A stretch of DNA of 64,000 bases from Planctomycetaceae bacterium (GCA_016793115.1 JAEUIN010000215.1:1-64000), one strand, 5' to 3'; counted from the first letter of the stretch, positions 1 through 9,037 are shown. Translations and numbers: made by a program. The notes: a model not told the origin generated them from the sequence alone.

Positions 1-1
1 G

Positions 2-490
2 ACCTGCCGCATGGTGCCGGAACAACGCGTGAAGCAAGTCTGCTACACGACCTGCCACATGGTGCCGGAACAACGCGTCAAGACCTGCACCTACACCACC
101 TGCCGGATGGTGCCGGAACAACGCGTCAAGACTTGCACCTACACGACTTGCCGGATGGTGCCGGAACAACGTGTGAAGACCTGCACCTACACGACCTGCC
201 GCATGGTGCCGGAACAACGAGTTCGGACCTGCACCTACACGACCTGCCGCATGGTGCCGGAACAACGCGTGAAGAACGTTTGCTACACCACCTGCCGGAT
301 GGTTCCGGAGCAGCGTGTTCGCACCTGCACCTACACCACTTGCCAGATGGTTCCGGAACAGCGTACGAAGACGATCTGCTACACCGTGTGCAAGATGGTG
401 CCGCAATGCTGCACCAAGCAAGTCCCCTACACGACTTGCCACATGGTCAGCCAGAAGTGCGTCAAGCAAGTTCCGTACTGCGTCTGCAAG
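2..490 (+). repeat. Tandem 48-bp coding repeat, about ten units
   Basis: Within the YTV-type gene the DNA repeats with a 48-base period (unit core ATGGTGCCGGAACAACG), matching the 16-residue protein repeat. Units 1-7 differ mostly at synonymous or Lys/Arg positions, and later units diverge. The frame stays open across all of them, so this is a coding repeat and not an array. Near-identical units allow copy-number change by slippage or recombination (inference). Confidence 0.85.
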
Positions 491-658
491 CCTGTGCACA
501 CGACCAAGACGATCATGTGCACTCGTTGCGTGCCGAAGCAAGTCGCCTACACGGTGACGCGCTGCTGCCCCAAGATCGTCTGCAAGCAAGTGCCTGTGAC
601 GGTCTGCTGCCCGGTTCCTTGCTGCCCGGCCGATTGCGGCCCGGGTTGCGCCGAGTAG
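2..658 (+). CDS. Cys-rich YTV-type tandem repeat protein (5' partial)
   Basis: The gene is cut by the window edge: the frame is open from base 2 and already in repeat register, so the ATG at 11 is an internal repeat methionine. What remains is ten tandem 16-residue units of the pattern MVPEQRVKTCTYTTCR, nearly identical at first and decaying after about residue 120, then a very Cys-rich tail ending CCPADCGPGCAE. Each unit carries two Cys and a YTxC core. This fits the YTV repeat family known from Rhodopirellula and reported in planctomycete cell-wall fractions. I infer a secreted, probably disulfide-linked envelope protein; its signal peptide would lie outside the window. Confidence 0.8.
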   Translation, partial: TCRMVPEQRVKQVCYTTCHMVPEQRVKTCTYTTCRMVPEQRVKTCTYTTCRMVPEQRVKTCTYTTCRMVPEQRVRTCTYTTCRMVPEQRVKNVCYTTCRMVPEQRVRTCTYTTCQMVPEQRTKTICYTVCKMVPQCCTKQVPYTTCHMVSQKCVKQVPYCVCKPVHTTKTIMCTRCVPKQVAYTVTRCCPKIVCKQVPVTVCCPVPCCPADCGPGCAE

Positions 659-723
659 CCCAAGCCTGAGCCTGGAACGTCGCGGTAGGGAAAGCCGCGA
701 CGGATCGAGAAGGGAAATAGCCG

Positions 724-765
724 CGGCGGGTCGATTCGCAAGAATCGGCCCGCCGTTTTCTTTTT
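724..765 (+). terminator. Intrinsic terminator of the YTV-type gene
   Basis: A 14-bp stem (CGGCGGGTCGATTC with GAATCGGCCCGCCG, one G-U pair) and a four-base loop are followed by TTTTCTTTTT. It lies 66 bases after the stop codon and just before the end of the convergent acyltransferase gene. Confidence 0.85.
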
Positions 766-779
766 AGTCGCCGCCGACT

Positions 780-2180
780 TCAGCGGGCGACGGCCAAACC
801 TTCGGCGGCACAGCGCCGCAAGTTGCCGACGAACGTCGCCAGGACGCTTTCCGCCTCTTCCGCGGAAACCCGGCCGGCCTCGCAGGCCATACTCACGACG
901 AGGCGTCGCCGGTAAGTAAAGATTGAGAACACGGCGCTCGTATTGGGACGAATGGGAGGCACGCCCGTCACTTCGTCGAGCACGAGATTGCCGGCCACGA
1001 CGCGCCCGCCGCGCCGCGGCAAAATCGACGTGAATCGCCGCGCCGGATCGCCGACGTTCGACAACACGGCCGTCGCCAAGCTCACGGGCAGATTCAACAC
1101 CAGCCGCATCACCCCCGGCGGCTTGAAGCCGATGGCGACCGCGTCGGCGAACTGCAGGCCGGCCCGTTGCGAGATGATGCGCTGCGTTTCGCGGTGAATC
1201 GACGGAACGAAATCCGCGGCGTCGTCGCAATCGGTCTCGTCGCGAGTGAGAAACGAGTAGCTCGTGAGGCACGCCGCCGGAGTGTTGAAGTCTTCGGAGC
1301 GGCGCAAGTCGACGGGCATCATGATCCGCAGTCGGCCGGCGTTCCGCGCGGCTTGATGATCGCGCCGCCAGTCGCGCAGCGTGCGAAACAAGATCGCCAA
1401 CAAGAGTTCATTGAGCGTCGCTCCGTAGCCCCGCGCGTTCTCACGCAGCGATTCGTGTTCGTCGCGATCGAGCGCCGCGGAGATAAACCGGGGGAACGAC
1501 GCCGTCGGCGGCGCGCCGGCCGCCTTGAAAAACAACCTCGCCGGCCGGCGGCTCACGACGCGCCAAGCCTGCGTCAGACCGCGCACCATCATCGCGAAAT
1601 AACGTTTCGTCGGCCACAGTTCGACTTGCAAGTCGACGCGCCGTCGCAATCGCCCCACGTCGACTTCGCTCAGCTTCGGCGCCGCTTCGTCGCCGCAAGT
1701 GCTCAGGCCATAGAAAGCGAGCACGTCCCCGATGAATCGGTACGCGCCGATGCCGTCGGTGCAGGCGTGATGAAACTGCATCGTGATCTCGACCTTGTCG
1801 AGCACCTGCCGCCCCCACACGCGCAAGCCGGTCTCGTGAGTCAGGTCGATTCGTTCGCCCCGCTCCAGCACGATGGAATTTGTGCCGTCGGCCCAATCGA
1901 CCGTCGGTCCCGGCCCTTCGCCGGCCACCCAGCAGAGCCTGTTACGCTTCGCGCGCCGCACGTTGGCATGCAGCAGCGGATGACGCACGAGCGCGGCCTC
2001 GATCGCCGCCTGCAACGCCCGACGATCGGCCGTGCCTGAAAGTTCCAGCCGAATGACGAACGTCATCGGGTGCGAATCGCGATCGTCGTAGTAAAACAGC
2101 TTTTCCAGCGGCGTCAGATACAGCGGAAACAGACGCTGCGGCGTCCCCGCTATTGACGGTCGTGCTGGATGGGTATGCAT
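780..2180 (-). CDS. WS/DGAT-like or condensation-fold acyltransferase
   Basis: A 466-residue protein with the acyltransferase motif HHACTDG at about residues 137-143, inside a long N-terminal half that resembles wax ester synthase/diacylglycerol acyltransferases and peptide-synthetase condensation domains. The second half has matching N-E-L-L-A and D-L-R-type blocks around residues 270-310. Proteins of this fold move an acyl group from a thioester to an alcohol or amine; the substrate cannot be read from the sequence. It stands alone, convergent with the repeat-protein gene and downstream of fliM on the same strand. The start at 2180 has no strong ribosome site, so a slightly later start is possible. 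Confidence 0.65.
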   Translation of the reverse strand: MHTHPARPSIAGTPQRLFPLYLTPLEKLFYYDDRDSHPMTFVIRLELSGTADRRALQAAIEAALVRHPLLHANVRRAKRNRLCWVAGEGPGPTVDWADGTNSIVLERGERIDLTHETGLRVWGRQVLDKVEITMQFHHACTDGIGAYRFIGDVLAFYGLSTCGDEAAPKLSEVDVGRLRRRVDLQVELWPTKRYFAMMVRGLTQAWRVVSRRPARLFFKAAGAPPTASFPRFISAALDRDEHESLRENARGYGATLNELLLAILFRTLRDWRRDHQAARNAGRLRIMMPVDLRRSEDFNTPAACLTSYSFLTRDETDCDDAADFVPSIHRETQRIISQRAGLQFADAVAIGFKPPGVMRLVLNLPVSLATAVLSNVGDPARRFTSILPRRGGRVVAGNLVLDEVTGVPPIRPNTSAVFSIFTYRRRLVVSMACEAGRVSAEEAESVLATFVGNLRRCAAEGLAVAR

Positions 2181-2253
2181 AACCGTTCACGGCAAAAGCG
2201 ACTCGCGCAGGCAAAGCTGTTCCAATGTAAGCCGGCGCGACGAACTGTCCTAG

Positions 2254-3270
2254 CTAGGTTGCGGCTTTGCGAATTTCGGCTTCTTCAATCCGAATCGCCT
2301 TGCGGCCTTTCAGCGCCCCGGCCTTGGCGCGGAACTTCGTCACCCCTTCGATGGTCACGGCGAGCGGCGAATGAACGTCCTTCTCCGTCGTGATGATGTC
2401 GCCGACGCGCAATCCGATCAGGTCCTTGGTCGCGATCGTCGTGTCGGCCAATTGCACGACCATCTCCACCGGTGCGCCGCGGATGTTCCTCGTCAGCCGG
2501 TCGATCGTTTCCGGCGTGGAAGTTCGCCGGCTCGGGCTAATCCAGCTGTTCGCCGACAGCTTGCCGCCGATCCGTTCGATGGAGTTGAACGGAATACACA
2601 GATTCAGCATGCCGCGCATCTCGCCGAGCGTCAGTTCGAAGCTGATCAACACCACGACTTCGTTCGGCGGCACGATCTGCACGAGTTGCGGATTGCTCTC
2701 CACGCGCACGACTTCAAACTGAATCGGCAGCACGTTTTCCCACGCCTTCCGCAACTCCTCCAAGAAGAGCGACGTAATGCGATGCACGAGCCGCAGTTCG
2801 ATCTCCGTGAGCGGGCGGCGCGTGTGCGTGTTGGGCTCGCGACCGCCCCCCAGCAAGCGATCGATGATCGGATAGAGAATCGACGGGTTAATGTCGAGAA
2901 TCAAGTGCCCTTCCAGCGGTTCGGCCTTCAACAGGTTGAAGCACGAGGGGTTCTCGAGGCTGAACACGAACTCGCTGTAGGTCAGTTGGTCGACGCTCGT
3001 CAGCTTCACTTCCACGATCGAGCGGAGCATCGCCGAGAGGGCCGCGCCGTAGTTGCGGCCGAACCCCTCGTGCAGCGTTTGCAAAGCCCGCATCTGCTCT
3101 TTGCCGACGCGTTCCGGCCGCTTGAAGTCGTACGGCGTCACCTTCTCGCGCGACTTCGGCGGCGCGACCGACGGAGCCGGTTTGCGCGTCGGACCGGCTT
3201 GCGGCCGGCTTTGCTCGACCGCGCTGAGCAGACTTTCGACTTCCGCCTGACTGAGTACGTCGCCCGACAT
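2254..3270 (-). CDS. fliM: Flagellar motor switch protein FliM
   Basis: A 338-residue protein of the usual FliM length. The N-terminus MSGDVLSQAEVESLLSAV is the conserved segment that binds phosphorylated CheY. A middle domain follows (TPYDFKRPERVGKEQMRALQ, then the L-L-G-G-G block near residue 143), and a C-terminal SpoA/FliN-like domain lies at about 255-330. FliM sits in the C-ring and sets rotation direction. An AAGGA-type ribosome site precedes the ATG. No other flagellar gene is in the window, so fliM is separated from the rest of the motor genes here and neighbours proA. Confidence 0.93.
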   Translation of the reverse strand: MSGDVLSQAEVESLLSAVEQSRPQAGPTRKPAPSVAPPKSREKVTPYDFKRPERVGKEQMRALQTLHEGFGRNYGAALSAMLRSIVEVKLTSVDQLTYSEFVFSLENPSCFNLLKAEPLEGHLILDINPSILYPIIDRLLGGGREPNTHTRRPLTEIELRLVHRITSLFLEELRKAWENVLPIQFEVVRVESNPQLVQIVPPNEVVVLISFELTLGEMRGMLNLCIPFNSIERIGGKLSANSWISPSRRTSTPETIDRLTRNIRGAPVEMVVQLADTTIATKDLIGLRVGDIITTEKDVHSPLAVTIEGVTKFRAKAGALKGRKAIRIEEAEIRKAAT

Positions 3271-3301
3271 AACGGCATCCTTGCCTGTTGCGGATCAAAA
3301 G

Positions 3302-4576
3302 CTATTCGCGAATCTGGCCCGTCCCGAACACGACATACTTGTAGCTCGTGAGTTCCTTGAGGCCGCAAGGTCCGCGAGCGTGAAACTTGTCCGTGCTGAT
3401 CCCGATCTCGGCGCCCAAACCGAACTCGCCGCCGTCGTTGAATCGCGTCGCCGCGTTCACCATCACCGCGGCGCTGTCGACCCGCGCCGTAAACTCGCGG
3501 GCCGCGGCCAGGTCGGCCGTCACGATCGCGTCGGTATGGTGCGATCCGTAGTGATTAATGTGTCGAATCGCTTCGTCGAGCGAATCGACGATCTTCACGG
3601 AAATGATCGGCCCCAGGTATTCCGCGGCGAAATCTTGCTCCGTTGCCGGTTTGGCCGTGGGAACGAGCTTGCGAGTCCGTTCGCAGCCGCGCAACTCGAC
3701 GCCTTGTGCGCCGAGCGCCGCCGCGATCTGCGGCAGCGACTTCGCTGCGACCAGTTCGTGTACCAAAAGCGATTCCAAAGCGTTGCACACGCCCATCCGC
3801 TGGCACTTCGAGTTCACGATGATTCGCTCGGCCATCGCGAAATCGGCCGACGGGTCGACGTACACGTGGCAGTTGCCGTCGAAGTGCTTGATCACCGGCA
3901 TGCGCGCCTCGGCGGCCACGCGGCGAATCAGGCTCTCACCGCCGCGCGGAATCGCGACGCTGATATACTCCGGCAACGCCAAGAAATGCCCGACCGCTTC
4001 GCGATCGGTCGTGTTCACGAGTTGCACCGCGTCGGCCGGTATCCCGGTCGCGCGGGCCGTGTCGGCCAAAATCTGAGCGAGCAGCTTGTTCGAGTGCAGC
4101 GCTTCTTTGCCGCCGCGGAGAATCACGGCATTGCCGCTCTTCACGCAAATGGCCGCGGCGTCGACCGTGACGTTCGGCCGCGACTCATAAATGAAGAACA
4201 CCACGCCGAGCGGTACGCGCACTTTGCGAATTTCCAGCCCGTTCGGGCGTACCGAGCCTTCGATCGTTTCCCCGATCGGGTCGGGCAGCATGGCCACTTC
4301 TTCCAGCGCGCGAGCCATGCTTTCGACCGTCTTCTGCGTCAGCCGCAGCCGATCGATCGCGGCGTCGGTGAGACCGTAGCCGGGAGCGGCCGCAAGGTCG
4401 AGCTCGTTGGCCGCGCGGATCTCGTCGAACCGGCGACGCAGTTCCGCCGCGCTGCGGCGGAGCCAGTCGTTCTTCTTCGCGGTCGACACGATCGCCAACT
4501 CCGCCGACGCGGCCTGCGCCTTCCGCGCCGTCGCCAGGCAGTATTGTTGAAGATCCGTCGCTTCGGCGATCGCCAT
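3302..4576 (-). CDS. proA: Glutamate-5-semialdehyde dehydrogenase
   Basis: ProA reduces gamma-glutamyl phosphate to glutamate-5-semialdehyde, the second step of proline synthesis. The protein (424 residues from the chosen start) shows family blocks such as [16 protein letters not shown], the nucleotide/substrate segment [13 protein letters not shown], the catalytic-Cys region [14 protein letters not shown] and a C-terminal [18 protein letters not shown]. The frame stays open back to 4690, but those 38 residues are unlike the family, so the ATG at 4576 (MAIAEATDL) is preferred. proB is not in the window. Confidence 0.93.
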   Translation of the reverse strand: MAIAEATDLQQYCLATARKAQAASAELAIVSTAKKNDWLRRSAAELRRRFDEIRAANELDLAAAPGYGLTDAAIDRLRLTQKTVESMARALEEVAMLPDPIGETIEGSVRPNGLEIRKVRVPLGVVFFIYESRPNVTVDAAAICVKSGNAVILRGGKEALHSNKLLAQILADTARATGIPADAVQLVNTTDREAVGHFLALPEYISVAIPRGGESLIRRVAAEARMPVIKHFDGNCHVYVDPSADFAMAERIIVNSKCQRMGVCNALESLLVHELVAAKSLPQIAAALGAQGVELRGCERTRKLVPTAKPATEQDFAAEYLGPIISVKIVDSLDEAIRHINHYGSHHTDAIVTADLAAAREFTARVDSAAVMVNAATRFNDGGEFGLGAEIGISTDKFHARGPCGLKELTSYKYVVFGTGQIRE

Positions 4577-4752
4577 TCTTAAGCTCGTTCGTGAGGCACT
4601 TCGCGGACTACCCCAGGTGCGGCGCTCGAGCGCCGCAGCGGGCCGGAAATGCGGGCTGCGGAGTATCGTGAAATGAGGCGTAGGCGTCAACGTCGAGTCC
4701 GGGCCGCCGGCCGAGCGCCGCCGGCAGGCCTAAACCTGCGTCGCACTCCAGT
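4577..4752. other. proA-folP spacer with a perfect palindrome
   Basis: This gap contains the perfect 20-base palindrome TGCGGCGCTCGAGCGCCGCA at 4618-4637, just upstream of proA on its coding strand, and a GC-rich imperfect hairpin near 4700-4730. No T-run follows either, so neither is a clear terminator. The palindrome could be an operator or a decayed repeat; its role is unknown. Confidence 0.4.
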
Positions 4753-5622
4753 TTACATCCCGGAGCCGGCTGCGGTGAAGAGGCTCAAAGCCTGCCGCGT
4801 CGCGGCCACGTCGTGAACCCGCAGCACATGGACCCCCTGGGCCGCCAAGGCGAGCGACACGCCGAGCGTTCCGTAGGTTCGATCCGCCTCGCGCCAGGCC
4901 GGATTCTCCCGCCCGAGAACTTTGCCGATAAACCCCTTCCGCGAGTGGCCCACGAGCAAGACACATCCCAGGTCGAGAAAGCGGCGGCAGTGAGCGACCA
5001 AAGTCAGGTTGTGCTCGTGGGTCTTGCCGAAACCAATCCCAGGGTCGAGCGCGATCCGGTCCTGAGCAATCCCGGCCCTCAGCAACGCCTCGCGCCGCCG
5101 GGCCAAATACTCGTGAATCTCGGCCACCACGTCGCCGTAAGTCGGCGCGTCTTGCATCGTTTGCGGCGTCCCCTGCATGTGCATGACGCAAACGCCCGCT
5201 TGCGATTTCGCCGCCAATTCGAGCATCGCCGGGTCTCCTTCCAACCCGGTGACGTCGTTGATGATCTCCGCCCCTGCGTCGAGCGCCGCGCGGGCCACGA
5301 TCGCCTTCGAAGTGTCGATCGAGACGGGCGTCGACGTCCGTCGCGCAACTTCCGCGACCACGTCGACGACGCGGCGCAGTTCTTCCTCGGCTTCAACCGG
5401 CGTCGAATACGGCCGCGTGCTCTCGCCGCCGATGTCGAGAATGTCGGCCCCGTCGTCGGCCATTTGCAGCGCCGCGGCGATCGCTTGCTCGCGGCCGAAG
5501 TGCCGGCCGCCGTCGGAGAAGCTGTCAGGCGTCACGTTGACGATGCCCATCACCAGCGGTCGCTTCAGCAGCGTGAGCGAGCGGGTGCGAAGACGCCAGT
5601 ATTGCGGCGAAGTAGAACTCAT
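4753..5622 (-). CDS. folP: Dihydropteroate synthase
   Basis: A 289-residue enzyme that joins p-aminobenzoate to the pterin pyrophosphate in folate synthesis. Family signatures are clear: MGIVNVTPDSFSDGG near residue 25, DIGGESTRP near 62, the pterin site block GAEIINDVTG near 115, DPGIGFGKT near 193 and LVGHSRKGFIG near 220. The ATG at 5622 follows GGCGAGG with almost no spacing and lies just after a TATACT box. It is followed 37 bases upstream by the lptE-like gene end, on the same strand. Confidence 0.95.
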   Translation of the reverse strand: MSSTSPQYWRLRTRSLTLLKRPLVMGIVNVTPDSFSDGGRHFGREQAIAAALQMADDGADILDIGGESTRPYSTPVEAEEELRRVVDVVAEVARRTSTPVSIDTSKAIVARAALDAGAEIINDVTGLEGDPAMLELAAKSQAGVCVMHMQGTPQTMQDAPTYGDVVAEIHEYLARRREALLRAGIAQDRIALDPGIGFGKTHEHNLTLVAHCRRFLDLGCVLLVGHSRKGFIGKVLGRENPAWREADRTYGTLGVSLALAAQGVHVLRVHDVAATRQALSLFTAAGSGM

Positions 5623-5629
5623 CCTCGCC

Positions 5630-5635
5630 AGTATA
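5630..5635 (-). promoter_or_regulatory. Possible -10 box of folP
   Basis: On the minus strand TATACT ends eight bases before the folP ATG, inside the imperfect palindrome CCTCGCCGTGG...TGGCGAGG (5624-5647). If used, transcription would start at or next to the ATG, giving a leaderless or nearly leaderless message. No good -35 is evident, so this is tentative. Confidence 0.35.
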
Positions 5636-5659
5636 CCACGGCGAGGTCGGCGGCGGCGG

Positions 5660-6187
5660 CTACCAAGGCGCTTCCATCATGCCGACGATCTGCCGCGCCA
5701 CGGCCTGCATCGACCGCTGTTGCTGCGTGCTGATCGATTGCCCGATTTCCGGATAAAACTCATCGGAGCTGAACACCTGCACGAGCGCTTCCGGCAAGGG
5801 AACCGGCTGCATCGCCTGCAGCGTCACTCCGTCCTTATCGATCCAGTTCGTCTCGACCGTGAAGAAGTAGGTGACTTCGCGCGGCTCGTCGGTCGGCGCC
5901 TCCACGGACACGCCTTTCGCCTCCGTCAAGATTCGCCCGGTGAGCACGCTGTCGGCGTCGGGCGAACTGACGACCTTATACGGCGTCCGCCGCTCGATCT
6001 CCTTCTGCACCGCTTCGGTCAGCCGCTCGCCGAGCCCGCGGCGAAACGAGTTCGACTCGAAGATCGGCACGTAGACGGTGCGAACCTTGCAGGAGTAGAG
6101 CGATTGGGTGCCGACGCGGTACGGCGCGCAGCCAGGACCGGCGGCGAGGAGCGAAACGCCGATGAGAAGGGCTGCCGAAAGACGCAT
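5660..6187 (-). CDS. lptE: LptE-like LPS-assembly lipoprotein
   Basis: A 175-residue lipoprotein with an N-terminal signal ending LLAAGPGC, the Cys being the likely lipid site near residue 19. The following region (YRVGTQSLYSCKVRTVYVPIF, then a RRTPYKVVSSPDADSVLTGRI-like block) is the LptE pattern. LptE plugs the LptD barrel that inserts lipopolysaccharide in the outer membrane. The ATG at 6187 overlaps the TGA of the upstream BamD-like gene by one base (TGATG), so translation is probably coupled. A TTG just before gives an alternative start one codon longer. Assignment is by motif and length; the family is divergent. Confidence 0.75.
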   Translation of the reverse strand: MRLSAALLIGVSLLAAGPGCAPYRVGTQSLYSCKVRTVYVPIFESNSFRRGLGERLTEAVQKEIERRTPYKVVSSPDADSVLTGRILTEAKGVSVEAPTDEPREVTYFFTVETNWIDKDGVTLQAMQPVPLPEALVQVFSSDEFYPEIGQSISTQQQRSMQAVARQIVGMMEAPW

Positions 6188-7458
6188 CAATTGACTCGGT
6201 TGCGCGCGTCGCGATTCCCCAGCCAGTTCGTCAGCCAGGGGAAGTGATCGATCGGCTCCGGCGGCAAGCTCTCCGTCTCCTGCATCCGCTGCTTGGCGAG
6301 ATCGGCGAACTTGGTGTCGGGGAAGTCTTTCAGCACGATCGCGTAGTGATTGCGCGCCGCGCGGTTATAGTCCAAGCGGCGGTAATACTCGCCCAACTCG
6401 TATTCACGTTCGGCTTGCTGGGCGCGAATCGCGTCCTTCGCCTGATGAAGACGCGGCTTTTCTTCGGGCATTTCATGCCCGTAGTTCTTCAGCGTTTGCT
6501 CGGCCAACGTTTCCGCCTTCTTCAGCGGCGTCACGTCGTACTGCGGGCCCTGATAGGCGTTCAGGTAGCTTTGCAGACCGAGCAGGTGAGCCTGCTTCTG
6601 GTGCTCGCTCGACGTGTAATCCTTGCGGAGCAACTCGTAGTGATACGAAGCGTCCTCGAAGCGATTGTCCAAGAAGTACGCGGTCGATTGCGCCATCAAC
6701 GCGTCGTCGGCCAGCGGACCGGTCGGATCGCTCAAGCGAATGGTCTCGTAACACTTGATGCCGTTGCCGTGAGTGTCGAACCAGGGACGCGTCTTGTCGG
6801 TCATGTTCAGGGCGAGCATATGATGCTCGTTCCCCTTCGTTTCCCAGAAGCGGCCGATGGCGAACTGTCGCGCGGTCACCCGATCGAGGTGCCGCGAGTT
6901 CTCATACTTCTTGATCAGCTCGTCGAACTGACTGCGGGCGTCGTAGTAGCGATCGTCGAAGAAGTACGACTCGCCCGCCATGTAGAGCGCGTCTTCCTCG
7001 AGCAGCGAATCGGGCCAGCGTCCGGCCGCCTCGACGAATTTCTCGGCGGCTTCCTTGTATTTCTTTTGGCGAAACAACTCGTCGGCTTCCGTGTAAAGCT
7101 GCTTCGCGACGGCTTCGTTGGGCGCTTTTCCGATCGCCTTTTTGTAGCTCTTTTTGATGTTGTCCGGATCGAGCGCTCCGACCGTGCGCTCCCATAACGA
7201 CGGCTTCGCGACGGCCGTGTCGTCGTCGATCGACACGCCCGGGGGAGCCCCTTCGGCCGTGTCGACGCTGTAGCCGGCTTGCGTGATCGAAGTGCCGCGC
7301 TGCGCCGGATCGGCGTCGGCGCCGCCGGCCTGCGCCGCGTCCGCGGCCTTGGCCTTCGAGTCGAACGGATTATCGAGCGACTTGAGCGGCGATGCGCAGC
7401 CTAGCCCCTGGCTAAGCAGCACGCAGCAAAAGCCGAACGTGAGCCGTCGGGCATCCAT
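6187..7458 (-). CDS. BamD/YfiO-like TPR outer-membrane lipoprotein
   Basis: A 423-residue protein with a lipoprotein signal (LLSQGLGC, Cys near residue 21), a low-complexity Ala/Asp/Gly linker to about residue 110, then TPR-type helical repeats such as AKQLYTEADELFRQKKYKEA and ALYMAGESYFFDDRYYDARSQF. This is the pattern of BamD/YfiO and related tol-pal-associated TPR lipoproteins, which scaffold beta-barrel assembly or envelope complexes. It is longer than typical BamD (about 245 residues), so it may have a different partner set. It is translationally coupled to the lptE-like gene, which supports an outer-membrane assembly role. Confidence 0.7.
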   Translation of the reverse strand: MDARRLTFGFCCVLLSQGLGCASPLKSLDNPFDSKAKAADAAQAGGADADPAQRGTSITQAGYSVDTAEGAPPGVSIDDDTAVAKPSLWERTVGALDPDNIKKSYKKAIGKAPNEAVAKQLYTEADELFRQKKYKEAAEKFVEAAGRWPDSLLEEDALYMAGESYFFDDRYYDARSQFDELIKKYENSRHLDRVTARQFAIGRFWETKGNEHHMLALNMTDKTRPWFDTHGNGIKCYETIRLSDPTGPLADDALMAQSTAYFLDNRFEDASYHYELLRKDYTSSEHQKQAHLLGLQSYLNAYQGPQYDVTPLKKAETLAEQTLKNYGHEMPEEKPRLHQAKDAIRAQQAEREYELGEYYRRLDYNRAARNHYAIVLKDFPDTKFADLAKQRMQETESLPPEPIDHFPWLTNWLGNRDARNRVN

Positions 7459-7555
7459 GCCTTGAGTATCCGCAGGAGGTGAGGGAGAGAAGTGCGACGG
7501 ACGAGGTGACGAACCGGACGTGATTCGGACGGGAAGTGTTTTTTCGCTCCGCGGC

Positions 7556-8323
7556 CTACTTCGCGGCCGAGCCGGTCGGCAAGCCGAGGTAGTCTTGCAA
7601 GCGCGGTTTGTGCCCCAACACGTGCGAAACGTATTGATTCACGACGCCGCGCAACTCGCCGCCGCAGCGCCTGTCGAACTCGCGCACGGACCACGCCGCG
7701 CCGGGGTCGGCGAGCGTTTCCAGCCAGTCGAGCGCGAGGCTCGACAACGAGACGACGTGCTTCTTTCCCGGTCGACAGGACTCGCACAACACCCCGCCCG
7801 ACACCAGCCCGAAGGCCGTGCGGCGCTCGCCGGAGACCGGTTTGCCGCATTCCACGCAATCGCGGAGCGACGGCAAGTGTCCCAGCATGCGCAAGGCGGT
7901 GAGTTCAAATCGCAGAATGATGATCCCCGCCGCCTGTTGCGCCGCGCCCAGTCGATCGAGCGTATCAATCGCCAGATCGAATAAATCCGGATGCGGATCG
8001 CCGTCGTGCGTCAGGTCGTTGATCAACTCCGCGACGTAGTAAGCCCCGTACAAGTAGGAAAGTTCGCGACTTGTCGAGCGAAACCGGCGTTCCAGCTTGG
8101 CTTCGGTCAGCAAGTCGAGAGCTTCGGACGATTTGCGGAGGAACACTAGTCGAACCCGCGAGAGCAGGTCAAGGGCAGACTCAAACGGCCCCTTCGGCCG
8201 CCGCGCCCCCTTGGCCAAACCGCTGATCTTGCCGAACTCGCGCGTAAACAACGTGACGACCGCGCTCGTCTCGCTGAAGTCGACCACGCGCAGCACCAGG
8301 GCATCGGCTTTTTCGGTCGACAT
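7556..8323 (-). CDS. recO: DNA repair protein RecO
   Basis: RecO helps load RecA onto SSB-coated DNA in the RecFOR pathway. The N-terminal OB-fold segment is typical (ADALVLRVVDFSETSAVV, then LAKGARRPKG), and a four-Cys zinc site is formed by CVECGKP and CESCRPG in the second half. The frame is open to 8374, but the ATG at 8323 (MSTEKADALV) starts exactly where the family does and gives 255 residues. The upstream gap to ybeY holds a short dispersed palindrome. Confidence 0.9.
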   Translation of the reverse strand: MSTEKADALVLRVVDFSETSAVVTLFTREFGKISGLAKGARRPKGPFESALDLLSRVRLVFLRKSSEALDLLTEAKLERRFRSTSRELSYLYGAYYVAELINDLTHDGDPHPDLFDLAIDTLDRLGAAQQAAGIIILRFELTALRMLGHLPSLRDCVECGKPVSGERRTAFGLVSGGVLCESCRPGKKHVVSLSSLALDWLETLADPGAAWSVREFDRRCGGELRGVVNQYVSHVLGHKPRLQDYLGLPTGSAAK

Positions 8324-8350
8324 GCGGGCGGAAACAATTTGGAGAAAGCC

Positions 8351-8383
8351 GGGTGGCACTCGTGGCTTGCCCACCAGTGCTCC
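8351..8383. repeat. Short palindromic repeat, family B (CACTGGTGG type)
   Basis: One of five copies in the window of a hairpin with arms close to CACTGGTGG and CCACCAGTG, a five-base loop and a GGGTGC/GCACCC flank. Here one arm has a mismatch (CACTCGTGG) and the loop is CTTGC. It lies in the ybeY-recO gap. Confidence 0.75.
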
Positions 8384-8521
8384 GTTACGGGTGGGTTAGG
8401 TCATTCCATTCGTCGGAGGCGAAGGGGCGTTCGAACAATGAGCCGGCGCGACGACTTTCATTCTATCGCAGCGGAGCAAGCGCGGCAGTGCCGGCAACGC
8501 CCGCCGTCGGAGCGGCGCCCG

Positions 8522-8971
8522 TCAGACTTCGTCGGAAGCGCTCGGCAACTCGACGCCGAACTGCGCGAGGTACTTCTTTTCCGCGGCCCGCATTTTGCGC
8601 CGCGGCTCGGGCGTAAGATCGTCGTGGCCGACCAGATGCAGCGCCCCGTGGATGCAGTAGAGCAGCAATTCATCCCCCGGATCGACTTTCAATTCGGCGG
8701 CGGTACGAGCCGCGACGTCGGCCCCCAGCACGATTTCGCCGTCGAGCAGCTTGTCATCTTCCTCGAGCACGAAGCTCACGACGTCGGTCGGCTCGTCGTG
8801 GTTGAGATACTTCAGGTTGACGTCGTGAATCGTCGCATCGTCGACTACGGCCAAACTAATGGTTCCTTTCTTCTTGCCGGCATCCTTGACGATGCACTTC
8901 ACGGCGTCGCACAACCGCTCGGCATCGACGGGAAACGGTTCATGCTCAATCGTAAAATCGACGCGAATCAT
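8522..8971 (-). CDS. ybeY: Endoribonuclease YbeY (16S rRNA maturation)
   Basis: A 149-residue metalloenzyme for 16S rRNA 3' processing and ribosome quality control. The zinc motif HGALHLVGHDD is present near residue 112, matching the family HGxLHLxGxDH pattern, and the DEPTDVVSF block precedes it. The frame continues to 9031, but the ATG at 8971 (MIRVDFTIEHE) is the family start. It follows the 7TM-HD gene by 66 bases, in the widely conserved order phoH, HD phosphohydrolase, ybeY. Confidence 0.93.
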   Translation of the reverse strand: MIRVDFTIEHEPFPVDAERLCDAVKCIVKDAGKKKGTISLAVVDDATIHDVNLKYLNHDEPTDVVSFVLEEDDKLLDGEIVLGADVAARTAAELKVDPGDELLLYCIHGALHLVGHDDLTPEPRRKMRAAEKKYLAQFGVELPSASDEV

Positions 8972-9037
8972 GGAGAATAGACTCCGGCCGCCGGCGCTCC
9001 CAGCTCGTTGAAACGGATTCCCGGCTCGCAAAAGAGG

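Noticed and set aside
2..490. CRISPR-like tandem repeat
   Set aside because: Units are contiguous with no spacers and are in frame with an uninterrupted coding sequence.
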